Part shown: positions 47,588-57,300 of the stretch, piece after piece
How the letters are laid out: the number at the start of each line of letters is the position of its first letter
Position numbering within the stretch: the stretch's first letter is position 1
From: Actinomycetes bacterium
GTDB lineage: Bacteria > Actinomycetota > Coriobacteriia > Coriobacteriales > UBA8131
Reading direction: 5' to 3'
Length of the DNA stretch: 64,000 nt
NCBI GenBank assembly: GCA_009787085.1
Contig: WRGR01000045.1
Span: 128,075 to 192,074, forward strand
Translations under genes and position numbers: made by a program
The notes under the pieces: model-generated
What the model was told of the DNA's origin: nothing
Databases searched by the model: none
Seen by the model: only the letters and a program-made list of their open reading frames with translations

Positions 47588-48321
47588 TAGCCTTTGTCCC
47601 TTCCGGTCAGTGCTGCCAGCGCCTGCTGAACGCTGAAGACCTTCTCATAGATCGCTCGCCCAACGATTACGCCCTCGATGACATCGGAACCCAAAGTTCG
47701 CAAGGCACAGAGGTCGTCGAGTGCGGCGATGCCACCGGAGGCGATAACTGGGCAGCCAACGACTTGGTGCAGTTGCTGGTAGGCATGAGCATCGATGCCG
47801 GTTTGGAGGCCGTCGCGGTTGACATCGGTGTAGAGAAAGTGGCGGATGCCTAGTTCAGCCAAGCGGGCAGCAAGGTCTAAGACATCCACCTCGCTGGTTT
47901 CCAGCCAGCCAGATATCGCCACCCGGCCGTCGCGGGCATCCACAGCGGCGCAGATCAAGTCGCCAAAACGGCTGATCGCCTCGGCCACCATCCCGGGGTC
48001 GGCCAAGAGGCTAGTACCCAGCACCACCCGAGCAGCACCAGCAGCGGCCATGGCCTCGATCACCGCCAGCGAACGAATGCCGCCGCCGACTTCGACTTTA
48101 AGGCCGCTGCCCGCTATGACCTGCTCGATCAGGGCGCGGTTATCGCCCGTGCCTCTCGCCCCGTCCAGATCAACCAAGTGCAGCCAACGGGCACCAGCAC
48201 TGGCATATTCTTGAGCCGTGGCCACCGGATTGTCGGCATAGACCGTCACTGCATCGAAGTCGCCGCGACGCAGACGCACTACTTTGCCCTGTAACAGGTC
48301 GATCGCTGGGTACAGTTCCAT
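47587..48321 (-). CDS. hisA: Phosphoribosylformimino-5-aminoimidazole carboxamide ribotide isomerase HisA
   Basis: HisA performs the Amadori rearrangement of ProFAR to PRFAR. It starts [20 protein letters not shown] with the catalytic Asp in [31 protein letters not shown] (second catalytic Asp) and [13 protein letters not shown] complete the barrel signature. Length is 244. AAAGGAG lies nine bases before the ATG; it is formed at the boundary of the repeat element that separates hisA from hisH. Overlap of one base with hisF indicates coupling. Confidence 0.97.
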   Translation of the reverse strand: MELYPAIDLLQGKVVRLRRGDFDAVTVYADNPVATAQEYASAGARWLHLVDLDGARGTGDNRALIEQVIAGSGLKVEVGGGIRSLAVIEAMAAAGAARVVLGTSLLADPGMVAEAISRFGDLICAAVDARDGRVAISGWLETSEVDVLDLAARLAELGIRHFLYTDVNRDGLQTGIDAHAYQQLHQVVGCPVIASGGIAALDDLCALRTLGSDVIEGVIVGRAIYEKVFSVQQALAALTGRDKG

Positions 48322-48334
48322 CAGTCACACTCCT

Positions 48335-48473
48335 TTAGGAAGCACCAATTTGATGCACAAGACCCATCCCGCGCGAACCCGAACCGCAGTGCTTCACACC
48401 GAGGCATGAAAGGGAAAGATTGCAGGTCAAGCCGGCAATGACGGAATTGCGAGATGATCGGCGCGCCTTCAGG
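48335..48473. repeat. Type A palindromic element inside the his operon
   Basis: The 139-bp copy starts TTAGGAAGCACCAATTTGATG, carries the hairpin GAAAGATTGCAGG...CCGGCAATGACGG and ends GATGATCGGCGCGCCTTCAGG. The left hairpin is eroded. It lies between hisH and hisA and would form a large hairpin in the operon mRNA. Confidence 0.75.
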
Positions 48474-48502
48474 TAACGTCGTCAATGTGCTCAACTGCAC
48501 CT

Positions 48503-49192
48503 TCAACTGCGCACATCCCCACAAAACCGCAGAAAGTTAGCCAAAATGCGCAACCCCTTGCTAGAGCTTTTCTCCGGATGGAACTGCACGCCCCAGGCGT
48601 TATAGCTGCGAATCACCGACGGGAAAACCTCGGAATGGGCAGTTTCAGCCAGCAGGCACGAGGTGTCCGCAAGCTCGGCACGATAGGCATGGGTGAAGTA
48701 GAAGTTGGAGCCGTCATCAATGCCCACCAGCAGCGGGTCTTGGTTGGCTTGGGCACCGGCACAAAAATTGAGCTGGTTCCAGCCAACGTGTGGTATCTTA
48801 AAGTACTGTCCACAGGCATCATGGTTGGCCAAACGCCGGCAGTGGCCGGATATGAGGCCGATACCTGCCGCCCAACGCCCGTCTGGCTGAAACTGGGCAT
48901 CAACACCAGAGACACCCTCGATGCCACAGTCCATCAACAGCTGGGCTCCAAGGCAGATGCCTAGGAAGGGTACGCCCTGCTCCATAGCCTTGCGCAAAGC
49001 TTTTGCCTGCCCCGAAGCGGTCATGAAGGCGATCGCATCAGCAAAGGCGCCCACCCCAGGCAAGACGATGCCATGAACATGTTCAACAGCGGCGGCCTCT
49101 TGGCTGATCAGCACATCAGCACCACAAAACTCCAAACTCTTGACAACGCTGGCAATGTTGCCCTTGCCATAATCGACGACCAGTATCCGCAT
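48503..49192 (-). CDS. hisH: Imidazole glycerol phosphate synthase, glutaminase subunit HisH
   Basis: HisH is a class I glutamine amidotransferase that feeds ammonia to HisF. It starts MRILVVDYGKGNIASVVKSL. The nucleophile elbow is GICLGAQLLMD. The catalytic His-Glu pair is in VQFHPEKSS. PGVGAFADA forms the oxyanion region. The 229 residues are normal, with a loop of about 15 residues near the middle. It follows hisB by three bases. Its partners hisA and hisF come after the inserted repeat element. Confidence 0.95.
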   Translation of the reverse strand: MRILVVDYGKGNIASVVKSLEFCGADVLISQEAAAVEHVHGIVLPGVGAFADAIAFMTASGQAKALRKAMEQGVPFLGICLGAQLLMDCGIEGVSGVDAQFQPDGRWAAGIGLISGHCRRLANHDACGQYFKIPHVGWNQLNFCAGAQANQDPLLVGIDDGSNFYFTHAYRAELADTSCLLAETAHSEVFPSVIRSYNAWGVQFHPEKSSSKGLRILANFLRFCGDVRS

Positions 49193-49195
49193 AGC

Positions 49196-49816
49196 TCAGA
49201 GGCTGCCTTTTGTGGAGGGAATGTCACCTTGGCGCCGAGGGTCGATGGCCAGCGCCCGAGCCAGCGCCCGAGCCACCGCCTTGGCAGCAGCCTCGATGAT
49301 GTGATGGGAGTTCTCCCCAGCCAGCGAGCGAACATGCAGGGTCAACCCAGCATTACTGGCTAGGGCAATCAAGAACTCCTTGAACAACGAGGTGTCGAAA
49401 TTGCCGATGAATTCGATGGGCAACACGACCTGCCAGTGCAGCTGGCCACGACCGCTGATGTCCACAGCGGCCAGCAACAGTGCCTCATCCATCGGCAGCA
49501 AGGCATCACCGAAACGCCGGATGCCCCGGCGATCAGCCAAAGCCTGATCGATGGCTTGGCCGAAAACGATGCCGACATCCTCCACGGTGTGGTGAGCATC
49601 CACAGCTAAGTCCCCCTCAGCCTTGACCGTGAGGTCGAAGAGGCCGTGACGGCCCATAGCATCCAGCATGTGGTCGAAGAACGGCACACCGGTACTGATA
49701 TCAGTTGTCCCGCTACCGTCCAGTTTTAGGCTGAGACTAACATAGGTCTCGCGAGTCCGGCGCTCGATGCTGGCCTTTCGCGGCTTTGCTTGCAGCTCGT
49801 TTTGCGGCTCGCTCAT
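49196..49816 (-). CDS. hisB: Imidazoleglycerol-phosphate dehydratase HisB
   Basis: HisB dehydrates imidazole glycerol phosphate to imidazole acetol phosphate with two manganese ions. The metal motifs are FFDHMLDAMGRHGLFDL, VDAHHTVEDVGIVFGQA and the late NSHHIIEAAAKAVARAL. At 206 residues it is the monofunctional type; the histidinol phosphatase domain found in enteric HisB is absent, and no hisN is in the window. The ATG overlaps the hisC stop by four bases. Confidence 0.97.
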   Translation of the reverse strand: MSEPQNELQAKPRKASIERRTRETYVSLSLKLDGSGTTDISTGVPFFDHMLDAMGRHGLFDLTVKAEGDLAVDAHHTVEDVGIVFGQAIDQALADRRGIRRFGDALLPMDEALLLAAVDISGRGQLHWQVVLPIEFIGNFDTSLFKEFLIALASNAGLTLHVRSLAGENSHHIIEAAAKAVARALARALAIDPRRQGDIPSTKGSL

Positions 49817-51036
49817 AGCGCTATCCTGCCTTCCTTGTAAGCGTCCACTGCCCTAACATCTGTACCAGCGGCCAAGCCGGTTTGCTCGAATTCGGTCAAG
49901 GCCGCCAACAGGGTATCGTTTTCAGCCTCCGTGCCAATACTAACCCGCAAACAGCCCTGCAAGCCGGGTTCAGACGAGAAGTCGCGCAACAATATGCCGT
50001 GTTGGTCATAGAGCCATTGCCAAAGCCGGGCGGCGAGCTCCGGAGAGCGCCCCTCTTCCAAGCGCAACAGCAAGAAGTTGGCCTCGCTAGGAAAGACCTC
50101 CAGCCATGGCCTACGTCCGAAGGCCTGGCGCAACCGGGTTCGCTCACTGATGATCCGCCGCAGCTGCTCGTGGTAAAGGTCGCGGGCATCCAAGACGATA
50201 TGGGCGGCCAACGGAGCAAAACGATCAACCGTGTAAGGTTGGCGTACCTTTAAAAGCTCGGCCACCAACTGCTCCGAGGCACAGAGGTAGCCCAGGCGCA
50301 GCCCGGCCAGTCCCCAGAACTTGGAAAAGGTCCTGAGTATCGCCAAGTTCGGGTACTCGGCCAACAGCCCCACCAAGTCATAGCCTACGTCGGCAAACTC
50401 CACATAGGCTTGGTCGATCAGCACTGGCGCATCGGTGGCAGCCAGCATGCGACGCACGAACTCGGCGCTCAGGCACTCCGCTGTCGGGTTGTTCGGCGAA
50501 GCCAGCATGACTATATCAATATCGCCGAGCGCCAAACTATCAAGCAACGCCGCCTCGTCAACCATCATGTCTAAGCCCCGGGGCAGGTTGACTACCTCCG
50601 TGCCGTTCAGCGCCGCCGAGAGGGTGTAGGTGGCAAAACAAGGCGGTGCAATCAAAAGCCGCCGCCCGGGGCCACCCCAAGAGAATATCAAGTCAGCGAT
50701 CAGCTCATCGCCACCGTTGCCCAACAACAACTGCGATGGCTCTAGTCCGAGATCGGTCGCCAAGCGTTGCCGGAGGCTGTCGGCCAACGGCGACGGGTAA
50801 CGGTTCAGGGAGAGACTGCCGGTTTGGGCAGCCAGCTCAGAACTCAGCCGAGCAGACACCGGCTGCGGCATCCCGAAGGGGTTCTCGTTGGCATTAAGGT
50901 AAATACGCGCCGGCAAATAACGCGGGTCATAAGGTTTGAGGCCGGCCATGAAAGGCGCCGGCGGCCGCAACTTAGCCGGCGGCCGCAGCTTGGCCGACGG
51001 GCACAATTTGGCGGACTTGGTAGGCAAAGGCGGCAT
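49813..51036 (-). CDS. hisC: Histidinol-phosphate aminotransferase HisC
   Basis: HisC makes histidinol phosphate from imidazole acetol phosphate, using PLP and glutamate. Fold type I landmarks are IYLNANENPFGMPQPV, NGGDELIADLIFSWGGPGR, SPNNPTAE, and the PLP-binding RTFSKFWGLAGLRLGYLC. The first 28 residues are a low-complexity run with repeated KLRPPA-like units from a short DNA repeat. The ATG at 50949 (MAGLKPYDPRYLPARIYLNA) may be the ancestral start. Neither has a strong binding site. Confidence 0.95.
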   Translation of the reverse strand: MPPLPTKSAKLCPSAKLRPPAKLRPPAPFMAGLKPYDPRYLPARIYLNANENPFGMPQPVSARLSSELAAQTGSLSLNRYPSPLADSLRQRLATDLGLEPSQLLLGNGGDELIADLIFSWGGPGRRLLIAPPCFATYTLSAALNGTEVVNLPRGLDMMVDEAALLDSLALGDIDIVMLASPNNPTAECLSAEFVRRMLAATDAPVLIDQAYVEFADVGYDLVGLLAEYPNLAILRTFSKFWGLAGLRLGYLCASEQLVAELLKVRQPYTVDRFAPLAAHIVLDARDLYHEQLRRIISERTRLRQAFGRRPWLEVFPSEANFLLLRLEEGRSPELAARLWQWLYDQHGILLRDFSSEPGLQGCLRVSIGTEAENDTLLAALTEFEQTGLAAGTDVRAVDAYKEGRIAL

Positions 51037-51055
51037 AACTGAGAAATCCGCTCTA

Positions 51056-52345
51056 TCAGCCTTCGTCGTCTTCGAAACGCAGCTCTACCGCCCGTCCATG
51101 TGCCCAAAGCCCTTCGGCATCAGCCAAAGCCTTGATGTGCGTGGCATCGTTTTCCAAGGCAGCATAGGAGTAGCTGATAACGCTGGAGTGCTTGACAAAG
51201 TCGGCCACGGAAAGCGGGCTGGCAAAACGGGCACTGCCGCCAGTGGGTAAAGTGTGGCTTGGGCCGGCCAGATAGTCGCCAACACTGACCGGTGACCAAG
51301 GGCCGCAGAAGATAGCACCGGCATTCTCCACCAGCCCCAACAGCTCCATCGCCGCTTCAACCTGAAGCTCCAGATGCTCAGGGGCAATACGGTTGATCGC
51401 AGTCAGGGCAGTGGAGAGGTCGGGGCAGACCAAGACCACGCAGTTGCGGTCAATGGACTCCTTGGATATCTCCTGCCGAGTGGAACGGCCGAGCTGCTTC
51501 TCCACCTGCTCTATCACATCGTCCACTAGATTCTCGTCAATGGTGACCAGATAGGTACGCGCCTCCGGGTCATGTTCAGCCTGTGCCAGCATGTCGATGG
51601 CCACCAGTGTGGCATCAGAGCTGTCATCGGCCAAAATGGCCACCTCGGATGGCCCAGCAATCATGTCGATGCCCACGTCGCCGGCCACCAGCCGCTTGGC
51701 TGCTGTGACGTAGGCGTTGCCGGGGCCGACGATCTTGTCCACTGCCGGTATCTGTTCAGTGCCATAGGCCAAGGCGGCAACGGCTTGAGCGCCGCCGACA
51801 GCATAGACCTCCGTGATGTTGGCCAGCCGGGCGGCGGCCAACACGGCTTGGCTGACATTGCCGTCGGGCTGCGGTGGTGTGACCACAACGATTCGCTCTA
51901 CACCAGCTACCTGAGCGGGAATAACGTTCATCAGCAGGCTGGATGGGTAGGCCGCCCGACCACCGGGCACATAAACGCCGACCGAAGACAACGGTGCCAC
52001 ACGGCTACCAACTAAGGCACCGTCCGGCCGGGTGATGAACCAGCTCTGTTGCTTTTGCTGTTCATGGAAGTTGCGTATCGATTGGTAGGCGGCTTTCAGT
52101 GCCTCCTGCAGGCTGGGACTCAGCCGTTTCCAAGCATTGTCTAGATCCGCAAGCCCAATCATCAGGTTTTGCCGGTCGGCTTTATCCAGTTTGAGCATGT
52201 ACTCTTTGACCGCCTCGTCGCCGCGTTCCCGAACCGCGGCCACAATCTCGGCAGCGGTCTGCACAGCAACGCTGCCCATTACCGCACCGCGTCCTAACAT
52301 CTCATCGCTGGGGCTCTCCCCAGCTTCCAAATACTCGACACGCAT
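51056..52345 (-). CDS. hisD: Histidinol dehydrogenase HisD
   Basis: HisD oxidises histidinol to histidine in two NAD-dependent steps with a zinc ion. The 429-residue protein carries SSVGVYVPGGRAAYPSSLLM, KIVGPGNAYVTAAKR, GPSEVAILADD, the active-site region IAPEHLELQVE, and YLAGPSHTLPTGGSARF. The sequence from MRVEYLEAGESPSDE is complete. It lies two bases from hisG and 19 from hisC in one operon. Confidence 0.97.
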   Translation of the reverse strand: MRVEYLEAGESPSDEMLGRGAVMGSVAVQTAAEIVAAVRERGDEAVKEYMLKLDKADRQNLMIGLADLDNAWKRLSPSLQEALKAAYQSIRNFHEQQKQQSWFITRPDGALVGSRVAPLSSVGVYVPGGRAAYPSSLLMNVIPAQVAGVERIVVVTPPQPDGNVSQAVLAAARLANITEVYAVGGAQAVAALAYGTEQIPAVDKIVGPGNAYVTAAKRLVAGDVGIDMIAGPSEVAILADDSSDATLVAIDMLAQAEHDPEARTYLVTIDENLVDDVIEQVEKQLGRSTRQEISKESIDRNCVVLVCPDLSTALTAINRIAPEHLELQVEAAMELLGLVENAGAIFCGPWSPVSVGDYLAGPSHTLPTGGSARFASPLSVADFVKHSSVISYSYAALENDATHIKALADAEGLWAHGRAVELRFEDDEG

Positions 52346-52347
52346 CC

Positions 52348-53058
52348 TTATCCTTCCCTTCTGACACTTTTCGTCAGACGTTTTGCCAGCGCGTGGACTC
52401 GTGGATCGATCCGGACACTGGCTGGGTTACCGACAAAGCGCGCTGTGGAAGCCACAACCTCATCGACGATCACCAGATGGTTTTCTCGCAATGTGGAACC
52501 GGTCGCCGTGATATCCACAATGCGGTCGGCCATTCCCACCAAAGGTGCAAGTTCGATATTACCATGCATCTTGATAATCTCGATTTGCACACCTTGTTTT
52601 CTGTAATGTTCAGCAGTGATATTGGGGTATTTCGTTGCCACCCGCAACACCCCACGGTTACGATAGCGCTCATCTACCCGTTGGCCTGCGCCCTCCGGCT
52701 CGGCGACCACGAAACGACAGGCACCAAAAGCCAGATCGGCCAACTCCACCAAGCCCAAGTCGGCCTCCAACAACGAGTCCTTACCACAGATCGCGCAGTC
52801 CACACCGCCCCAAGCGCACATCACCGGCACATCGGTGGGGCGCAGGATATAAAACTCTACGCCTTGGTTGATAAACACCAACTGCCGCTTGGGGTCGTCC
52901 AGGCCGCTGGTATCCAAGCCGGAGTCAGCCAGCAAAGCCACGCTGTCGCGGTAAAGAGAGCCCTTGGGCACAGCGATACGCAGGGCACGACCGACCAGCC
53001 CCTGACCATCGTCGCCTGAGCTGCTACACTGTTCAGCGACTATGTTGTTCGCAGCCAT
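52348..53058 (-). CDS. hisG: ATP phosphoribosyltransferase, short-form catalytic subunit HisG
   Basis: HisG starts histidine synthesis by joining ATP and PRPP. Its 236 residues lack the C-terminal regulatory domain, so this is the short form (HisG_S) that needs HisZ. Motifs: LRIAVPKGSLYRDSVALL, the PRPP-binding VDITATGSTLREN near the C-terminus, and KYPNITAEHY. The start at 53058 (MAANNIVAEQ) shares its first base with the hisZ stop (TGATG) and follows AGGAGGAGG. A longer frame in hisZ lacks a site. Confidence 0.96.
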   Translation of the reverse strand: MAANNIVAEQCSSSGDDGQGLVGRALRIAVPKGSLYRDSVALLADSGLDTSGLDDPKRQLVFINQGVEFYILRPTDVPVMCAWGGVDCAICGKDSLLEADLGLVELADLAFGACRFVVAEPEGAGQRVDERYRNRGVLRVATKYPNITAEHYRKQGVQIEIIKMHGNIELAPLVGMADRIVDITATGSTLRENHLVIVDEVVASTARFVGNPASVRIDPRVHALAKRLTKSVRREG

Positions 53059-54101
53059 CACCCGCCTCCTCCTGGTGCCGCTTGCTGCAAGCCGCTCGGA
53101 CAAACAGCACCGCCCGGCACATCTTGGCTCAAGGTGTCGATGATCCTCTCCAAATGCAAGGCGAAGCCGGCGGCCGGAGCTGCCAGCCCGAACTGGGCGA
53201 GCGTGTGGTCGTAACGCCCCCCGCTGGCCAGGGGGATGCCCAAGCCGGGCGCATAGGCTGCCAGCACCAAGCCAGTGTAATAGTCAAAACTGCTCATCAC
53301 ACTAAAGTCGATGATGAAGCGGGTTTGCGGGCGCTTTTGGCTGACTTCGGCGAAGCTTCGCTCTAATAGGAGCAGGTCATGGTCGCCGCCGATGCCGCTC
53401 ATAATTGCCCGTGCCTGCTCCACGGCCTCGGCACCGCCGTTTAGGCGCACCAAGGCGCGTAAAGCGTTACCGTAGGCTACCTCGACCCCCGGCGAGCGGG
53501 AAAGACCATCCACTGCCACCAAATCGTTGTCATGGCAAGCAGCCAGCACGGCATGTTCCCAATCGCCACCGACTTGCCCCTGCTCACAACAGCGGCCAAG
53601 CAAACAGCGCAGCGGCGAGACGCTGCAAAAGGCAATGGCGTAGTCGGCCAGCCCACTTTGCTGCAATGCCTCGTCCAACATCAGCAAAATCTCGATGTCG
53701 GCGCTGGCGGCATCGCTGCCGATATGCTCCACTCCGATCTGGGTGAAGGCGCGGGCCTGGCCGCGCCAGCCTCTGGCCTCCCGGAAAACAGTTTGGCGGT
53801 AACGCAGGCGCAAGGGCAACTGGTAATCAACCATCCGTGTACCCACTAGGCGAGCGATTGGCAAAGTGACATCAGGACGCAAAACCAAAAGCTCGCCGTC
53901 AGAGTCGAAAAGCTTGAAGCTGGAGTGATCCAACGGCCCTGCGGCCTCTAAGGCGCTTGCCAGCTCCAAGGTCGGTGTCTCAACCGGGACGTAGCCCCAA
54001 GATGAGAAGACCTCTTGAACGTGCGCACAAACACGCTCCCTCGACAACGCTTCGGTTGGCAATATATCGCGGAAGCCTCTGGCCGTCCTCGCTTCGCTCA
54101 C
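53058..54101 (-). CDS. hisZ: ATP phosphoribosyltransferase regulatory subunit HisZ
   Basis: HisZ resembles the catalytic core of histidyl-tRNA synthetase but lacks the anticodon domain; it forms an octamer with short HisG and gives histidine feedback. Class II motif 1 is GFRDILPTEALSRERVCAHV, motif 2 region is RLRYRQTVFREARGWRGQAR with FTQIGVEHIG, and LASGGRYDHTLAQFG is the GGRYD motif. At 347 residues with no anticodon domain it is HisZ, not HisS. The start is GTG, nine bases after TGGAG. It is the first gene of the operon. Confidence 0.94.
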   Translation of the reverse strand: MSEARTARGFRDILPTEALSRERVCAHVQEVFSSWGYVPVETPTLELASALEAAGPLDHSSFKLFDSDGELLVLRPDVTLPIARLVGTRMVDYQLPLRLRYRQTVFREARGWRGQARAFTQIGVEHIGSDAASADIEILLMLDEALQQSGLADYAIAFCSVSPLRCLLGRCCEQGQVGGDWEHAVLAACHDNDLVAVDGLSRSPGVEVAYGNALRALVRLNGGAEAVEQARAIMSGIGGDHDLLLLERSFAEVSQKRPQTRFIIDFSVMSSFDYYTGLVLAAYAPGLGIPLASGGRYDHTLAQFGLAAPAAGFALHLERIIDTLSQDVPGGAVCPSGLQQAAPGGGG

Positions 54102-54135
54102 TCGTTAAACTCCAGTCTCTGTAATCATCCGCAAT

Positions 54136-54164
54136 ACTCTATCACATTACCGTAACAGAGCGAA
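54136..54164 (-). promoter_or_regulatory. Histidine operon promoter with candidate operator
   Basis: On the minus strand TAGAGT (54136-54141) is a -10 candidate, and the weak TTCGCT at 54159-54164 lies at 17-bp spacing. A perfect palindrome TTACCGTAA (54147-54155) lies between them, the usual place for a repressor operator. The leader is only about 30 bases, which leaves no room for an attenuator or T-box. Confidence 0.5.
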
Positions 54165-54302
54165 CCAGAGAGGCACCAATTAATCAAAACTCGGTCATTG
54201 CGGCCCCCGAGCCGCAATCTTTCACCTTGCTGATCAGGGGAGAGATTGCGGCCCTAAAGCCCGCAATAACTGGGTTTAAGCATTGATCGGCGTTTCTCCT
54301 AG
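54165..54302. repeat. Full-length type A palindromic element downstream of dnaE
   Basis: The 138-bp copy starts CCAGAGAGGCACCAATTAAT and ends CATTGATCGGCGTTTCTCCTAG. It contains hairpin 1 (GTCATTGCGGCC...GCCGCAATCTTTC), TGCTGATCAGG in the centre, and hipper-like hairpin 2 (AGATTGCGGCC...CCCGCAATAAC). A second end (AAGCGCCGATCAATCG, 54303-54318) follows and contains the dnaE stop codon. Confidence 0.85.
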
Positions 54303-54311
54303 AAGCGCCGA

Positions 54312-57300
54312 TCAATCGCACACCACGGCATCATCCCCGCAGATTACCGCCAAGCCGATGCGCAGCTCTTCACTGCGGGCATCCACAGTCAAAGGCAACT
54401 GAATACGGGTTTTGGCACCATCGACATGGCTGATCAAAAGCACCGAGGCGTCTCGTCCAGGATAACTCCGCATCAGACGGGCAAGCTCATCGGAAACCTT
54501 TTGGTTGAAGGCTTCGCTACGCAGGTGCAGCTCCAGCATCATGGGCGCATCACCGCCCCGCCCCAAGCTCAACGGCAAGGCTGAGTTAACCAGGAACTGT
54601 GCCCCCCTGTCCGTCGACTCATAGCGGCCACGCAAGCTGAGCACCCTCTCATCTTCTAAAAGCCCGCCGATTTCCCGGAAGTAGGTAGGGAAGACAATGG
54701 CATCTATCGAGCCATCCATGTCCTCTAAGGTGAACTTGGCCATCCGTTCGCCTTTGCGTGAAACCATTAGGCTGACCTTGGTCAGCATACCGGCCAAGGT
54801 GATCAATGTGCCTTGGGGTATCGACTTGTACTCAGTGCCTAGGGCAGCCGCTGCATCACCTTCAGCTACCCCTTCCTCGCCGGCCTCAGCATCCGCAACG
54901 CCAGCCGCCTGTTGGGAGAAGACGCTGAGCGGATAATCCCGGTTCTCCTCCAACAACTGCTGGTAGGGGTCCAAGGGGTGGCCGGAAACATACATCCCCA
55001 AAACCTCCTTCTCAAAGGCCAGCAACGTCCGCATGTCCCATTCGATATTATCCGGAGCTGGCAGCAAGTCGGCAAAGTCGGCGCTGCCACTGCTGTCGGC
55101 CTCGGCAAAAAGCGAGATCTGCCCCTCCGCCCGTTCGCGATGTATCCTAGCAGCGGTTTCCATGCACTTGTCTACCTCTATGAAGCGCATCATCTGCCGC
55201 CGGGTATAGTCTGTGGAGTCAAAAGCACCGGATTTGACCAAAGCATCCACAGTCTTCTTGTTGGCCAAAGTGTTGTTGATGCGACCGATAAAGTCATGCA
55301 GGGAGGTGAAAATGCCGCCACGCTGCCGCTCGGCGATAATCGCGTCGGCGGCGGCCTCGCCGACGCCTTTGATGCCGGCCAGCCCAAAACGGATGCCCTC
55401 CGGCAGGGCGGTGAACTCCCGCCCGGAAGAATTGACATCTGGCGACAAGATTGCGATATTGCCCTGCTTGCAGGCCGTGATGTACTGAGCCAAGCGCTCG
55501 GAGCGGCCGACGTAGCTGCTCAGCACCGCCGCCATGTACTCTTTGGGGTAGTAGGCTTTAAACCAAGCGGTGCGCACCACCAAAATGGCATAGGCGGCAG
55601 AATGCGACTTGTTGAAGGCGTATTCCGCGAACCTCTCCACATCATCCCATATCTTCTGGGCCAGTTTCCGGTCATAGCCGTTACGCTCGGCACCGTTTAG
55701 CCAATGCTGCTGCATGGTTTCGTGGGAGCCGTCGCTCCAGTCCGATTCTTTTTCCTTCATCAAGGCGATATTCTTCTTGCCAATCGCCTTACGCATCAGA
55801 TCGCTCTCACCAGCAGTGAAACCGCTCATCAGCATGGATATACGCATTACTTGCTCTTGATATACTATTGTTCCGTAAGTGCTTTCTAATATTGGCTTTA
55901 GCCGCTGATCATAATAGGTTACTGGCTTTTTGCCCACCTTGCAGTCCACAAAGTCTCGCGTCATGCCAGCATTCAAAGGGCCAGGACGGTAGATGGCAAT
56001 CGCCGCCACGATATCATCATAGCTGCTGACGTTCATGCTGCGGATCAGCGCTGTCATTCCCGGGCTCTCCACCTGAAAAACACCAGCAGTGTCCCCTTTG
56101 GCCAGCATGTCCATGACTTTCTTGTCACTGAGGGGCAGGGTTTCCGGATCGATGTCTTGGCCATGGTTGTCTTTGACGTATTGCCGCGCCTTCATCAGCA
56201 CGTTCAAGGTCCTAAGCCCCAAGATGTCCATCTTCAGCAAGCCCAGCTCGGCGTTGCTGCTGCCGTCATACTGGGTGATCAACATGCCGCCTTTGGTGTC
56301 ATACTTCATCGGCACATGGTTGTCCACATCATCCGGACAGATGATCACGGCACTGGCATGCACGCCCTCGCCCCGGATCGCGCCTTCCAAAGTCAGGGCG
56401 GCATCCAGAATGCGCTTGGTATCGGCTTCGTCGGCATAGGCGCGAACCAGATCAGGGTTGCGTTGCCGTTTGTTCTCATCCTCATTGCTGTGCCGCTCGA
56501 GCGCGGCGGCCAAAGAGGCTTTGGGGTCGAAGGGGATCATCTTGGAGATCCGGGCACCAAGGGCAATCGGGTAATCGAAGACCCGGGTGGCATCGACGAT
56601 GGCCTGTTTGGCCTTCAGCGAGTTGAAGTTGATGACGTGGGCAATGGACCTCTCACCATACAGCTGCCGCAGGTGCTCGATGACCTCGAAGCGGCCTTCT
56701 TCGTCGAAATCGATGTCGATGTCTGGCATCTCAGGACGTTCGCGGGTCAAGAAGCGCTCGAAGATCAATTGGTTGGCGATCGGGTCAAGCCCGGTGATTC
56801 CCAAGCCGTAGGCAACAATCGAGCCGGCGGCACTGCCGCGCCCAGGCCCTACACCAATCCCATGCTCACGCGCCCATTTGGTGAACTCTTGGACAACCAG
56901 GAAGTACCCCGCAAAGCCGGTATCACAGATAATCGAGTACTCGTGTTCCATGAGGTCTTTGACCTCTTGGGGCAACGGATTGCCATACAGGCGCTCCAAC
57001 CCGGCTTGGGCTTCCCGACGCAGTGCACTCTCGTTTGTCTCGCCTGGCGGCAAAGGCACACTGGGCAGCACAGGGGCATGGGAGATCAGGTTGTTGCCGC
57101 ATTTCTCGGCAATCTCCAAGGTGTTGTCGCAAGCTTCTTCAAAACCCGCCATGGCCTGACGCATCTCGGCTTCGGTTTTCATGTAGAACTGGTCGTTGCA
57201 AAAGCGCATCCGATTGGGGTCATCAAAGCGGCTAGCCGTGCCGATGCAGAGCATGATATCTTGGGTCGGAGCGTCACTTCGCAACAGGTAGTGCAAATCA

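Noticed and set aside
54102-54164. T-box or his-leader attenuator before hisZ
   Set aside because: The predicted leader is only about 30 bases, with no His codon run and no T-box sequence.
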